Shown: positions 8,859 to 17,797, counted from the stretch's first letter. The stretch is 50,580 bases of DNA from Betaproteobacteria bacterium (GCA_005881895.1 VBCG01000009.1:25993-76572); one strand, 5' to 3'. The notes: generated by a model from the sequence alone, not told the origin. Program-made: numbers and translations.

Positions 8859-9788
8859 TCAACGAATGCCGCTTCCAACCCGCTTGAATGCGAGAGAAGC
8901 GATGTCGTCCCAGTTGAACCAGATGAAAAACGCCTTGCCGCGGATGTGGTCATCCGGCACGAAACCCCAATACCGGCTGTCGTCGCTATTGTCGCGATTG
9001 TCACCCATCATCAAGTATTGACCGGCAGGCACCCGGCACTTAAAACCGCGCTCATTGTAGTCGCAATTGTCGCGGCCAGGAAAATTGCGGACATTCGGCG
9101 GATAGACCGGCGGCGCTTGCGGGTTGATGCCGATCGTATGCTCCTGCGCGCCGGCGGCAATGTCGGTGCGCTCGAACGCGCGCTCGAGCGTATCGAAGCG
9201 AAGTCCTTCGAGATAACTGTAGGAGCCGTCGGCGCGCTGGGGCCACGGCTCTCCGTTGACCGTCAGGCGCTTGTCGCGGTATTCGACGACGTCGCCGCCG
9301 ACGCCGATCACGCGCTTGATGAAATCTTGCGTCGGATTGATCGGGTATCGGAACACGACGACATCGCCCCGCTTCGGGTCGCCCAACGGAATTATTTTCA
9401 TCTCGATGATCGGCAGGCGGATACCGTAGACAAATTTGTTGACGAGAATGAAATCGCCGACCTCGAGCGTGGGCCGCATCGACGACGACGGAATCTTGAA
9501 CGGCTCGGCCAGAAACGACCGCAGCAGAAACACGATCAACAAAACAGGAAAGAACGCCTTCGAGTATTCGACCCACGATGGCTCCCGCAAGGCAGCCGTT
9601 TCGACCTGTTCGCGCTGCGCGACGGCCGCCGCGGATTCGGTTGCCGGCACGGCCGCGCGTTGGCGGTCGAAATTCGCGATCGCCGCGCGTGCACGCTCGC
9701 GCCGGCGGCCTTCAAGGACAAGCTTGTCAACAAGCCAAGCGGCGCCTGTCACCGCAGTCAAGAGAAACAGAATCAGGGCAAAGTTCAT
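8859..9788 (-). CDS. lepB: Signal peptidase I
   Basis: A 309-residue type I leader peptidase with two N-terminal membrane segments (FALILFLLTAVTGAAWLV and FFPVLLIVFLLRSFLAEPF) around a cytoplasmic loop, then the periplasmic catalytic domain. The Ser-Lys dyad is visible: SSSMRPT (nucleophile about S103) and DFIKRVIGVGGD (about K158), with the later box MGDNRDNSDDSRYWG. It removes signal peptides from Sec and Tat substrates. The start is taken at the first ATG, 9788; a TTG two codons upstream is possible and no clear Shine-Dalgarno is seen. It is downstream of lepA. Confidence 0.95.
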   Translation of the reverse strand: MNFALILFLLTAVTGAAWLVDKLVLEGRRRERARAAIANFDRQRAAVPATESAAAVAQREQVETAALREPSWVEYSKAFFPVLLIVFLLRSFLAEPFKIPSSSMRPTLEVGDFILVNKFVYGIRLPIIEMKIIPLGDPKRGDVVVFRYPINPTQDFIKRVIGVGGDVVEYRDKRLTVNGEPWPQRADGSYSYLEGLRFDTLERAFERTDIAAGAQEHTIGINPQAPPVYPPNVRNFPGRDNCDYNERGFKCRVPAGQYLMMGDNRDNSDDSRYWGFVPDDHIRGKAFFIWFNWDDIASLAFKRVGSGIR

Positions 9789-9910
9789 CGGCAATGGGAA
9801 TGTTGTTCGTGTTGGATGGAGCCGAACGGGCTACCGCGAGCGCGCGGATTGTCGCACGCGCGGGGGTTCATTTCGCGCCGCCGGAACAAGGCGCGGGTGC
9901 AGCCTCTCTG

Positions 9911-9961
9911 GCGGCAGCGCAGCGGCCACATCGGGCACACCCGCCGCAAGCGTGGGGTTCA
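9911..9961 (+). repeat. Degenerate fragment of the dispersed element at the lepA 3' end
   Basis: The plus strand reads GGCGGCAGCGCAGCGGCC, 14 bp of unrelated sequence, then CCGCCGCAAGCGTGGGGTTC. These are the second half of the element found at 42933-43016, including its terminal GCAAGCGTGGGG block. Unlike other copies it faces away from the neighbouring start (lepB) and its end overlaps the lepA stop codon. The rest of the lepB-lepA gap (9789-9958) shows no gene. Confidence 0.6.
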
Positions 9962-11752
9962 CTTCCCGCCGACCTGGAGAATGGCGAGGAACGCCTCTTG
10001 CGGAATCTCGACGCTGCCGACCGCCTTCATTCGCTTCTTGCCCGCCTTCTGCTTCTCGAGCAGTTTCTTCTTCCGCGTCACGTCGCCGCCGTAGCATTTT
10101 GCCAATACGTTCTTGCGGAGCGCCTTGATCGTTTCACGCGCGATGATTTGGGCGCCGATCGACGCCTGGATCGCCACGTCGAACATCTGCCGCGGAATCA
10201 GCGAGCGCATTTTCGATGCGACTTCGCGTCCCCGATGGATCGACACCGAGCGATGCACCATCACCGAGAGCGCATCGACACGCTCGCCGTTGATCAGAAT
10301 ATCGAGCTTCACCACATCGGCCGCGCGGAACTCGCTGAATTCGTAATCGAACGACGCGTAGCCGCGCGACACCGACTTCATCCGGTCGAAAAAATCCATC
10401 ACGACTTCGGCCAGCGGCAGCTCGTAAGTCAGCATCACCTGGCGACCGAGATATTGCATATTCCTTTGAACGCCGCGTTTCTCGGTGCACAGCGTGATGA
10501 TGGGTCCGACGTGTTCCTGCGGCGTCAAGATCCTTGCCGTAATGACCGGCTCCCGGATCTCCTCCACTTTGGACAGGTCGGGCAGCTTGGACGGATTTTC
10601 TATCTCTTGAACGGTTCCATCGCGCAACAGCAGCTGATAGACGACCGTCGGCGCCGTCGTGATCAGATCCATGTCGTATTCGCGCTCGAGGCGTTCCTGC
10701 ACGATGTCCATGTGCAAAAGCCCGAGGAAGCCGCAGCGAAATCCGAAGCCCAGCGCCTGCGAAACTTCCGGCTCATAGCGCAGCGACGAGTCGTTCAACT
10801 TCAGCTTGTCGAGCGCGTTGCGCAGCGCCTCGTATTGGTTCGACTCGACGGGATAAAGGCCGGCAAAAACCTGCGGCTTCACTTCCTTGAAGCCCGGCAG
10901 CGGCGCCGCAGCAGGACGCGATGCATGCGTTACCGTGTCGCCGACTTGCGCAGCCTTCAATTCCTTGATGCCGGCCACAACGAAGCCGACGTCTCCGGCG
11001 GCAAGTGCGTCGCGGGCGGCCGACCGCGGCGTGAACACGCCGACTTGCTCGCACGTGTAAGGCGCCCCCGCGGCCATCAGCAATAGCTTGTCGCGCGGTT
11101 TGAGCATGCCGTCCATCACCCGAACCAGCATGACGACGCCGACGTAGTTGTCGAACCATGAATCGATGATCAAGGCGGTCAACGGCGCATTGGGGTTTCC
11201 TTCCGGCGGCGGAATACGCGCAATCACCGCCTCGAGAATGTCGTCGACGCCTTCGCCTGTTTTGGCGCTGGCCAGGATCGCGTCGTGCGCGTGGATACCG
11301 ATGATGTCCTCGATTTCGCTCATGACGCGATCGGGATCAGCGGATGGCAGATCGATCTTGTTTAGTACCGGCACGACAGTAACGCCCTGTTCGGTCGCGG
11401 TGTAGCAATTGGCTACGGTCTGCGCCTCGACGCCCTGCGACGCGTCGACGACAAGCAGCGCACCCTCGCACGCGGCAAGCGAGCGCGACACTTCATACGC
11501 AAAGTCGACGTGGCCGGGCGTGTCGATTAGATGCAACTGATAGAGCTCCCCGTTGCGCGCCGTGTATGTCAGCGCCGCGGTTTGAGCCTTGATCGTGATG
11601 CCACGCTCGCGCTCGAGGTCCATCGTATCCAGCACCTGCTCGCTCATCTCCCGGTCCGAAAGCCCTCCACAGCGCTGGATGAAGCGGTCGGCCAGCGTCG
11701 ACTTGCCGTGGTCGATGTGCGCGATGATGGAAAAGTTGCGGACGTTCTGCAT
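9959..11752 (-). CDS. lepA: Elongation factor 4 (LepA)
   Basis: A 597-residue translational GTPase of the expected length. G1 is [15 protein letters not shown] near the N-terminus, the switch region has [11 protein letters not shown]3 is DTPGHVDF, G4 [10 protein letters not shown], and the LepA-specific C-terminal domain ends with [25 protein letters not shown]. LepA acts on the ribosome in initiation and back-translocation and helps under ionic stress. Upstream of lepB as in most proteobacteria, with an unusually long gap of about 170 bp to lepB holding a repeat fragment. Confidence 0.97.
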   Translation of the reverse strand: MQNVRNFSIIAHIDHGKSTLADRFIQRCGGLSDREMSEQVLDTMDLERERGITIKAQTAALTYTARNGELYQLHLIDTPGHVDFAYEVSRSLAACEGALLVVDASQGVEAQTVANCYTATEQGVTVVPVLNKIDLPSADPDRVMSEIEDIIGIHAHDAILASAKTGEGVDDILEAVIARIPPPEGNPNAPLTALIIDSWFDNYVGVVMLVRVMDGMLKPRDKLLLMAAGAPYTCEQVGVFTPRSAARDALAAGDVGFVVAGIKELKAAQVGDTVTHASRPAAAPLPGFKEVKPQVFAGLYPVESNQYEALRNALDKLKLNDSSLRYEPEVSQALGFGFRCGFLGLLHMDIVQERLEREYDMDLITTAPTVVYQLLLRDGTVQEIENPSKLPDLSKVEEIREPVITARILTPQEHVGPIITLCTEKRGVQRNMQYLGRQVMLTYELPLAEVVMDFFDRMKSVSRGYASFDYEFSEFRAADVVKLDILINGERVDALSVMVHRSVSIHRGREVASKMRSLIPRQMFDVAIQASIGAQIIARETIKALRKNVLAKCYGGDVTRKKKLLEKQKAGKKRMKAVGSVEIPQEAFLAILQVGGK

Positions 11753-11896
11753 GGGAAATGCGGTCTTCGCCTCTGCGCGCGAGGCCGGCAGTGGGCGCGG
11801 GGGACTTGCGGTCGATCGCGTCGGTGCCCCGGGAAAAGCTTTGAATTTTAGCGGAAAAGCGTCGCTAACGCGAACAAACGACGCTCCGTTTGCCTC

Positions 11897-12169
11897 TCAG
11901 GCGTCCGTTGCCTGCCTGGCCAGGGAGCGATGAACCGCAGCACTATCGAGCGTGTAATGGCAAAGCTCGACGCCCTCCGCGGGCGAACCCAGAAACAGCA
12001 CGGGGATGCGTTCGCCGTAACGCTCTTCCAGCGCTGCATCGGCGTCGACATCCAGTTCAACGACGCTCGCGTTGAAGCGAGCCGCAAGCGGCGCAACGGC
12101 AATGCGCATCTCGTCGCACAGGTGGCAATAGGCGCGTATCAGCAGCGTCAGAACGGGAGGTGGGTGCAT
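11897..12169 (-). CDS. Glutaredoxin family (DUF836-type) thiol-disulfide protein
   Basis: A 90-residue thioredoxin-fold protein with the dithiol motif in LIRAYCHLCDEMRIA (CHLC, residues 15-18) and the cis-proline segment ERIPVLFLG. The glutaredoxin-like DUF836 family is regularly found beside mucD and lepA in betaproteobacteria; its substrate is not known. The ATG at 12169 has no strong ribosome binding site. It lies 144 bp upstream of lepA on the same strand, and that gap shows nothing else I can support. Confidence 0.88.
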   Translation of the reverse strand: MHPPPVLTLLIRAYCHLCDEMRIAVAPLAARFNASVVELDVDADAALEERYGERIPVLFLGSPAEGVELCHYTLDSAAVHRSLARQATDA

Positions 12170-12285
12170 CGTCGCGTTGTAAGCCGTTTACCGACGCGGT
12201 TTGCAGCGAATCCGCTGAATGCCCATCATAGCGTCGCGCTAGCTCCGCCAAGCGCTTCCAACAATGCTCATTGCAGGAGGCTCAC

Positions 12286-12672
12286 ATGTTGAAAAACATC
12301 GCCATCGCATTCGGCATCGTGTTCATCATCGTCGGAATTCTGGGGTTCGTCTCCGCTGTAACGCCCAATGGTCTGCTCCTTGGCTACTTCGAAGTCAATC
12401 CCGCGCACAACGTCGTGCATCTCGCGACCGGTGTGGTCGCGCTCATCGTCGCCTTTGCAAGCGAAAAGGCCATGCGTCTTTTCTTTCAGATCTTCGGCGT
12501 GATCTACGCGCTGGTTGCATTGATGGGTTTCTTCATGGGCAATCAGCCGCTGCTCGGTATCGTCGCGATCAACGCGGCCGACAATTGGCTGCACGTACTG
12601 ATTGCGATCGTCGCGCTGTATCTCGGCTTTGGCATGAAGGCGGCCGAGCCGGCGGCAGCCACGACGACGTAA
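12286..12672 (+). CDS. DUF4383 membrane protein
   Basis: A 128-residue inner-membrane protein with four predicted membrane segments: IAIAFGIVFIIVGILGFVSA, VVHLATGVVALIVAFA, FFQIFGVIYALVALMGFFMG and WLHVLIAIVALYLGFGM. The HNVVHLATG motif and layout fit the DUF4383 family, whose role is unknown. The ATG at 12286 follows CAGGAGG with good spacing. It is the only plus-strand gene within this minus-strand cluster, inserted between mucD and the glutaredoxin gene, so it is probably a later insertion. Confidence 0.8.
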   Translation: MLKNIAIAFGIVFIIVGILGFVSAVTPNGLLLGYFEVNPAHNVVHLATGVVALIVAFASEKAMRLFFQIFGVIYALVALMGFFMGNQPLLGIVAINAADNWLHVLIAIVALYLGFGMKAAEPAAATTT

Positions 12673-12683
12673 GGTCAGTCGGC

Positions 12684-12711
12684 ATGGGCGGCGTCCAAGG
12701 ACGGCGCCCAT
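12684..12711. terminator. Hairpin between convergent DUF4383 and mucD genes
   Basis: ATGGGCGGCGT and ACGGCGCCCAT form an 11-bp stem with one mismatch and a six-base loop. It lies 12 bp after the DUF4383 stop and in front of the convergent mucD end. There is no T-tract, so it may be a 3'-end stabilising hairpin and not a true intrinsic terminator. Confidence 0.4.
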
Positions 12712-12729
12712 GTCGGTCGGTCGCCTCCT

Positions 12730-12760
12730 ATTCGCGCCGCGGGGCCGCTCCCAGGCGCGA
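12730..12760 (+). repeat. Fragment (first half) of the dispersed element
   Basis: ATTCGCGCCGCGGGGCCGCTCCCAGGCGCGA corresponds, with two single-base differences or insertions, to the opening block of the element at 42933 (ATTCGCGCCGC, GGGCCG, TCCCAAGGCGCGA). The second half is missing. It ends close to the mucD stop codon (12767). Confidence 0.55.
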
Positions 12761-12766
12761 GCCCAA

Positions 12767-14212
12767 CTATTCGCCGTTGCCGATCTTCAACGTCGCAAAA
12801 AACTGATTGTCGCCGCGCCGCACCTGTAGTGTGACGGAGGCGCCCTTATCGAGCTTCGCGAGCAGGTCATTGATCTGCGCGGCGCTTTTCGCCTCCGTCG
12901 CCTGGCCGCGCTGAATGATCGCGAGAATGATGTCGCCCGGCTGCACGTTGCCGCGGACGCCGCCGCTGATGTCCTCGACCAGCACGCCGGTCTTGACGTC
13001 GAGCTCCTTCCGTTGTTCGTCGGTGAGATCGACCAATGAGAGCCCCATCCGATTCGGCTTCGCCTTTTCCTTGGGTGCGGGCGGCGCACGACGCTGCGGC
13101 GTTACGGTGTCTTCCTTCATCTCGGCCACCGTCACTCCGATGTCCTTGGCGGCGCCCTTGCGCCAGACGGTCAGTGCGACCTTCGTTCCGGGCCGCACCG
13201 CAGTGATGATGCGCGGCAGGTCGTTCGACGTCTTCACCTCGCGATTGTCGACCTTGATGATGATGTCGCCCGACTCGACGCCGGCCTTCGCCGCAGGCCC
13301 GTCCTTTTCCACGCTGTTCACGAGCGCGCCTTGCGCTTGTTTCAAGCCGAACGCGTCGGCCGCTTCCTTGGTGACTTCCTGAATCTGCACACCGATTCGA
13401 CCGCGAACGACGTGGCCCTTTTCCTGTAGTTGCTTGACGGTGTTCATCGCAATGTCGATTGGAACCGCAAACGCGAGTCCCATGTAGCCGCCGGTGCGCG
13501 AATAGATGAGCGAGTTGATACCGATCACCTCGCCGCGCATGTTGAACAGCGGGCCGCCCGAATTGCCCGGATTGATCGCGACGTCGGTTTGGATGAACGG
13601 CACGAGGTTTTCCTGCGGCAGATCGCGCCCCTTCGCGCTGACGATCCCCGCCGTCATCGTGTTCTCGAGCCCGAATGGCTTGCCGATGGCGACGACCCAC
13701 TCGCCGACCTTGAGCTTTTCCGGATCGCCGATCGTGACCTTCGGCAGATCCTTGGCGTCGATCTTCAACAGCGCAACATCGGAGCGCTTGTCTGCGCCGA
13801 TGACTTTGGCCTTGAATTCACGGCGATCGGACAGCCGCACCGTCACTTCCGATGCGTCGTCGACGACGTGCGCATTCGTTGCGATGTAACCGTCGGAGGA
13901 AACGATGAAGCCCGATCCGGTCGACTGCGCTTCGAAGTCGCGCTCGGGGCTGCGCCGCGGAATCGGGCCGAAGCGCTTGAAGAATTCATAGAACGGGTCG
14001 TCTTCCGAGATATCGGGCAAGCGCTGGCTCCGCCGCACCGTCTGCGTGACGTCGACCGAAACGACGGCCGGACCCTGCTTTTCATAAAGATCGGTGAAGT
14101 CCGGCAGGCCGGCGCGACCCTGCGCGGCGGCCGGCACCGCGAAGGTCGCGACAAGCGTGAGCAACAAGACATGAACCACGGCAAATAGCCGGCCCGGGTG
14201 ACGGACGCGCAT
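12767..14212 (-). CDS. mucD: DegP/HtrA family periplasmic serine endoprotease MucD
   Basis: A 481-residue HtrA protease: signal peptide (LLLTLVATFAVPAAAQ), trypsin-like domain with triad H115 (ATNAHVVDD), D145 (KRSDVALLK) and S218 (NPGNSGGPLFN), then two PDZ domains (GRIGVQIQEV and the second around GLSLVDLTDEQ). It degrades or refolds damaged envelope proteins and works with the sigma-E regulators beside it. The ATG at 14212 is supported by CAGGAAA about nine bases upstream; an upstream frame extension of 14 residues is less likely. It lies 74 bp downstream of mucB. Confidence 0.95.
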   Translation of the reverse strand: MRVRHPGRLFAVVHVLLLTLVATFAVPAAAQGRAGLPDFTDLYEKQGPAVVSVDVTQTVRRSQRLPDISEDDPFYEFFKRFGPIPRRSPERDFEAQSTGSGFIVSSDGYIATNAHVVDDASEVTVRLSDRREFKAKVIGADKRSDVALLKIDAKDLPKVTIGDPEKLKVGEWVVAIGKPFGLENTMTAGIVSAKGRDLPQENLVPFIQTDVAINPGNSGGPLFNMRGEVIGINSLIYSRTGGYMGLAFAVPIDIAMNTVKQLQEKGHVVRGRIGVQIQEVTKEAADAFGLKQAQGALVNSVEKDGPAAKAGVESGDIIIKVDNREVKTSNDLPRIITAVRPGTKVALTVWRKGAAKDIGVTVAEMKEDTVTPQRRAPPAPKEKAKPNRMGLSLVDLTDEQRKELDVKTGVLVEDISGGVRGNVQPGDIILAIIQRGQATEAKSAAQINDLLAKLDKGASVTLQVRRGDNQFFATLKIGNGE

Positions 14213-14285
14213 GGCGATGCTTTCCTGATGGAAGGAGACGAACACGACCTTCATTGTCCCACGCCGCCGCGCGGGGGCACACCCT

Positions 14286-15230
14286 TCAGCGATGGGAGAC
14301 CGAATTTCCGATGAGCCGTACCGTCGCGCCCGGCGCTTCGCCGAGCACCGTCACCAGAAAATCATCCTGCCTGACGCTGTAGACGTTGAGGCCGCCCTGA
14401 TGTTTCATGCCGGTCGGGGCCGGCGCGGTCGTGTAGGGCTCGACGAAGACGCTGATGGCAACGAGACCGTCGGAAAACACGAGGTGTGCGACGGGATCGC
14501 GGCGACCGCGAAGCTGGCGAAAACCTTCCATGATCTTTGTGAATCCCGGCGGGATCCGGGTCACTGCCCATCCAGTGTCGTTCGGCGCGACATCGCCCGC
14601 GGAAGCTTCCTTGACCGTCCAGTCGGGAGGAACCGCAGCCCACGTCGGCTCGACCATTGGCGGATCGACCTTGGCGTTGACCGTGAGATCGGTAAATGCA
14701 AACTGTTCGACGACTTCGCCGCGCTCGTTAATCACGCGCGCCTTCAATAACAGGCTCGTCTCCGTGTCCGCCCAAAAACGGTGGCCGTAACGCAAGCCAT
14801 CCTTCGGCTCGAACACGGCGATATCTGCTGCATGCCCGCCGACACGCTCCCCCGCGACGAGGCGGAAGTTGTAGTACTGCGTAAGCGATTTCTGTTGTTC
14901 AGCGGACAGCGAAGGAAATGCGTTGCGGAACGTTCGCGGCTCGACGCGAACGATCTTCGCGTCGGGATAATAAATGCGGACTTCACCAAGCGCGCGCACG
15001 ACTTCGCGGGCTGGGCCGTCGAGGTTGACGAGTTTTTCGTACTCGCGTCCGTTGTCGCTCAAATGAGTGAGGCGCGAGGTCTCAACCCGAGCGCCTTGTT
15101 GATAGACGATCGTGCCGACGTAGTTGAGCTGCCGGGCCGCTTGGGCAACGCGCGCAACCCACTGGGACGCATCGTCAGCGCGCGCCGACGACGCCAGTGT
15201 AAACAACACCCAGGCAGCAGGCGCCAGCAC
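14286..15230 (-). CDS. mucB: Sigma-E factor regulatory protein MucB/RseB
   Basis: A 314-residue periplasmic protein that binds the anti-sigma factor RseA and protects it from DegS. A signal peptide (VLFTLASSARA) precedes a LolA-like N-terminal domain (NYVGTIVYQQGARVETSRLTH, LVNLDGPAREVVR) and the MucB C-terminal domain (GMKHQGGLNVYSVRQDD). The frame stays open for 80 codons upstream, but that region is the dispersed repeat, so I place the start at the GTG at 15230, ten bases after GGGGG. The TAG of another frame overlaps this GTG (TAGTG). Confidence 0.85.
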   Translation of the reverse strand: MLAPAAWVLFTLASSARADDASQWVARVAQAARQLNYVGTIVYQQGARVETSRLTHLSDNGREYEKLVNLDGPAREVVRALGEVRIYYPDAKIVRVEPRTFRNAFPSLSAEQQKSLTQYYNFRLVAGERVGGHAADIAVFEPKDGLRYGHRFWADTETSLLLKARVINERGEVVEQFAFTDLTVNAKVDPPMVEPTWAAVPPDWTVKEASAGDVAPNDTGWAVTRIPPGFTKIMEGFRQLRGRRDPVAHLVFSDGLVAISVFVEPYTTAPAPTGMKHQGGLNVYSVRQDDFLVTVLGEAPGATVRLIGNSVSHR

Positions 15231-15237
15231 TAGAAAA

Positions 15238-15438
15238 GGACCCCCACGCTTGCGGCCCGGACGCGAGTAGCCGGCGAGGGGCCCCGCGCAGCGGGGATCG
15301 ACGGCGACGCGAGTCGGCATGTGAGGCCGACGGCTGGAGGCATCGATTCGACGCAACGGCCCAAGGAGGCCAAGGCGCCGCTGCGCTGCCCCCGTGGGGC
15401 AAGCAATTGGCGCCTTAGGGCGGCCTGGCGGCCCCAAT
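15238..15438 (-). repeat. Expanded copy of the dispersed element between rseA and mucB
   Basis: Minus-strand ends match the other copies: AGGCCGCCCTAAGGCGCC with a CCCC-AC-GGGG hairpin and GGGGGCAGCGCAGCGGC at one side, GGGCCGCAAGCGTGGGGGTCC-like sequence at the other, against the mucB start. About 90 bp of unrelated sequence is inserted between the halves. It fills the 251-bp gap separating rseA from mucB, genes that normally lie a few bases apart. Confidence 0.75.
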
Positions 15439-15481
15439 AGAAGGAGCGAAGGAAGACGGGTGGGATGCATCGTGGGCGCTG

Positions 15482-15976
15482 TCAGGGACGGTCACCCTGC
15501 GTCGCGACGGCGCGCAGATAAGGCCCGACACCTTGGATGGCCGCTGCAGGCGAATACTCCTGGTGCGCCATCAGATAATCCGCCGGAATTGTCGACGCGC
15601 GAACTCGCGCAGCGTTGACGGCAGTTGCTTCACCGGCCTTGGCAACGGCCGCCGGCGTATCGCCCAGCAGCGACGACGCGGTCCAGCCGACGACTGTCAC
15701 GGCGGCGAGCGTGGCGGCAATCGCCCAACTCCAGGTCGCGATCCTCGACGAATGCTGTCGTGAAGGCGCCAGCACGGTGGGCTCGGCCGCGAACCGCTCG
15801 GCAAAGCTCTCGGCAAACCCGGCACGCGGGGCACCGGTGCCACGCATCGCATCGCCGATCACGTGATAGCACGTCCAGATCGCCATGGCGTCCTGCCGCT
15901 TGAGGGCGGTGCAGACGGCGTCGACTTCGTTGGCATCAACCTCGCCATCCATCAGACGCGAAATGTTCTCGTTCAT
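15482..15976 (-). CDS. rseA: Anti-sigma-E factor RseA
   Basis: A 164-residue single-pass protein. The N-terminal cytoplasmic domain that holds sigma-E is typical (MNENISRLMDGEVDANEVD, then WTCYHVIGDAMRG), followed by a membrane segment (about 82-104, WAIAATLAAVTVVGWTAS) and a short periplasmic tail. The ATG at 15976 overlaps the rpoE stop as TGATG, with GGAG seven bases upstream; this suggests coupled synthesis of the sigma factor and its inhibitor. An ATG two codons earlier sits too close to the GGAG. Confidence 0.92.
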   Translation of the reverse strand: MNENISRLMDGEVDANEVDAVCTALKRQDAMAIWTCYHVIGDAMRGTGAPRAGFAESFAERFAAEPTVLAPSRQHSSRIATWSWAIAATLAAVTVVGWTASSLLGDTPAAVAKAGEATAVNAARVRASTIPADYLMAHQEYSPAAAIQGVGPYLRAVATQGDRP

Positions 15977-16575
15977 CACCATCTCCGAGTCTCGTCGGTA
16001 CCGAGCAACGGCCGCAGTTCCGCGGCGATCGATTCGCGCGCGCGGAAAATGCGGGATCGGACGGTGCCGATAGGACAATTCATCACGTTTGCAATCTCTT
16101 CGTAACTCAGGCCCTCGATCTCGCGCAGCGTAATCGCCGTGCGCAGATCGTCGGGCAACTGCTCGAGCGCGCGATTGACCGTTGCAGCGATCTGCTTGCC
16201 GATCAACTCGCCCTCCGGTGTCGCGGCGTCGCGCAACTGCTCCGCGTCCTCGAAGCTCTCGGCGTCCTCGTGGTCGAATCCCGTCGACGTCGGAGCCCGC
16301 CGCCCCATCGCAACCAAATAGTTCTTTGCCGTGTTGATCGCGATCCGGTAGAGCCACGTATAAAACGCACTGTCGCCGCGGAAGCTCGGAAGCGCCCTAT
16401 ACGCCTTGATAAAAGCCTCTTGCGTCACGTCCTCAACCTCTGCCGGGTCGCGCACCAGCCTCGAGAGCAGCCGCGCGAGCTTGCGCTGATACTTCGCGAC
16501 CAAGAGCTCGAACGCGCGCCTGTCGCCCCGTTGCGCTCGCTCGACGAGCTGTTGATCGACTTCGCGATCACCCAT
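15976..16575 (-). CDS. rpoE: RNA polymerase sigma-E factor (RpoE/AlgU)
   Basis: A 199-residue ECF sigma factor. Region 2 shows FELLVAKYQRKLARLLSRLV, DVTQEAFIKAYRALPSFRG and FYTWLYRIAINTAKNYLV; region 4 shows LPDDLRTAITLREIEGLSYEEIA and GTVRSRIFRAR. It directs envelope-stress transcription and is held by RseA. I chose the ATG at 16575 (MGDREVDQQLVERAQ); the frame extends 20 residues upstream without homology. A sigma-E-like promoter about 130 bp upstream suggests autoregulation. Confidence 0.96.
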   Translation of the reverse strand: MGDREVDQQLVERAQRGDRRAFELLVAKYQRKLARLLSRLVRDPAEVEDVTQEAFIKAYRALPSFRGDSAFYTWLYRIAINTAKNYLVAMGRRAPTSTGFDHEDAESFEDAEQLRDAATPEGELIGKQIAATVNRALEQLPDDLRTAITLREIEGLSYEEIANVMNCPIGTVRSRIFRARESIAAELRPLLGTDETRRW

Positions 16576-16704
16576 TAAGCGGGTAGTCCCTGAAACAATG
16601 TTGTTGTTATGCCCGCCGAACGGAGGGCGCGGCAACCAGCGTCGAACTCACACAACGGATGGCGACATCCGTCGCAGAAAACCTCGCGGCGCACGCTTCT
16701 CGCA

Positions 16705-16731
16705 ACAGACCAACGGACGGTAGCTAAGTTC
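16705..16731 (-). promoter_or_regulatory. Candidate sigma-E promoter for rpoE
   Basis: On the minus strand GAACTT (16731-16726) is followed after exactly 16 bases by TCTGT (16709-16705). The RpoE consensus is GAACTT, 16-17 bases, TCTGA, so only one base differs. It reads toward rpoE, leaving a leader of about 125 bases. This is the expected autoregulatory site. The rest of the 16576-16768 gap holds no gene. Confidence 0.65.
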
Positions 16732-16768
16732 ACGCAGAGATGACGTTATTCATCGTGGACATCGACGA

Positions 16769-17797
16769 TTAACGTTTGTCCAGGACAAGGATTCCGCGAA
16801 CATCACCCGTGCGAATCCCGCGATAGTTGCGAAGCTGCGGGTGGCCCCACGAGTCGAGCTCGGAGGCGGCGCGGTTGTCGATCAATCGCAATGCATCGAG
16901 CACGGCGACGATAGCCGGATACAACCCGCGCTTCTGGCCATCGGCGAGCTTGATAGCGATGCCGAGGCCCTCCCCTTTGATCCCGATCGCCTGGACGCCT
17001 TCGGCGCCGATCTTGGTGATCCATTCCCCACGTCCTGCACGCATCAGCGCCAGATCGCTGCGGCGCTCACCGGACACCATCTCAGGATAAGTCATCATGG
17101 CATTAGCGAGCATCTGTGGGGCGCGTCCATAGGCCGGATCGATGTCGGGTGCCGCGAGCCGCGCATAAGCCCGCGCGAGGCGCGCAAGCGGTACGGCGTA
17201 ATTGGGCGCGGAACAACCGTCGATACCCGCCACCAGGTCTGGCTCTGGAACGCCGGTGAAGGTCGCTACGGCTTCACGGATCGCTTGCTGCAGCGCGTGG
17301 TCAAATTGAAGGTAATCGCCCTTCGGGTGACCGCACATCGCACAGTACGCGAGCATGCCGGCGTGCTTGCCTGAACAGTTGTGCGCAAGCGGTGAATATG
17401 GGGGCGGCGGCGGTATTTCACCGCGCGCTTCATAAAAACCGGGCGCGTGCGTCCCGCATTGGAGATCGGCGGCCGACGACCCGGACCTTGTGAGCATATC
17501 GCCGACCGCATCGACGTGACGCGGTTCACCTGAATGGCTCGCGCACAACAGCGCGACTTGCTCCGGGGCGAACCCAAATCGCTCGACGCCGCCCGCTGCA
17601 ACAAACGGAAGCGCTTGCACGGGCTTGAGCGCGCTCCGCGTGAACGTCAACGCCTCCGGATCGCCGGCAGCGTAGAGCAGACGACCGCTGCGATCGACGA
17701 CGGCGACCGAACCGTAGTGGATACTTTCGACGGCGGGGCCGCGGGTTGCGATAGCGAGCGGAACATGCGCCGCGAGCGCGGCGTGGGTGAGCGACAT
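16769..17797 (-). CDS. Asparaginase, Rhizobium etli AnsA type (PF06089 family)
   Basis: A 342-residue protein of the thermolabile rhizobial-type asparaginase family, unrelated to the E. coli AnsA/AnsB fold. The active-site blocks are present: RSALKPVQALPF (about S55 and K58), CASHSGEPRHV (about S89), HNCSGKHAGML and the cysteine loop GIDGCSAPNYAVPL. Expected reaction: L-asparagine to aspartate and ammonia. The start is the ATG at 17797. It lies downstream of prpE, separated by a REP-type hairpin, and upstream of rpoE; no metabolic link to either is evident. Confidence 0.88.
   Translation of the reverse strand: MSLTHAALAAHVPLAIATRGPAVESIHYGSVAVVDRSGRLLYAAGDPEALTFTRSALKPVQALPFVAAGGVERFGFAPEQVALLCASHSGEPRHVDAVGDMLTRSGSSAADLQCGTHAPGFYEARGEIPPPPPYSPLAHNCSGKHAGMLAYCAMCGHPKGDYLQFDHALQQAIREAVATFTGVPEPDLVAGIDGCSAPNYAVPLARLARAYARLAAPDIDPAYGRAPQMLANAMMTYPEMVSGERRSDLALMRAGRGEWITKIGAEGVQAIGIKGEGLGIAIKLADGQKRGLYPAIVAVLDALRLIDNRAASELDSWGHPQLRNYRGIRTGDVRGILVLDKR

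Noticed and set aside
12286-12672. DUF4383 gene as part of a mobile insertion
   Set aside because: It is out of orientation with its cluster and flanked by a half repeat, but there are no terminal repeats, integrase or composition change to support mobility.
15231-15470. An 80-residue N-terminal extension of mucB
   Set aside because: It is encoded by the repeat element and precedes the signal peptide, which must be N-terminal for export. Start moved to the GTG at 15230.
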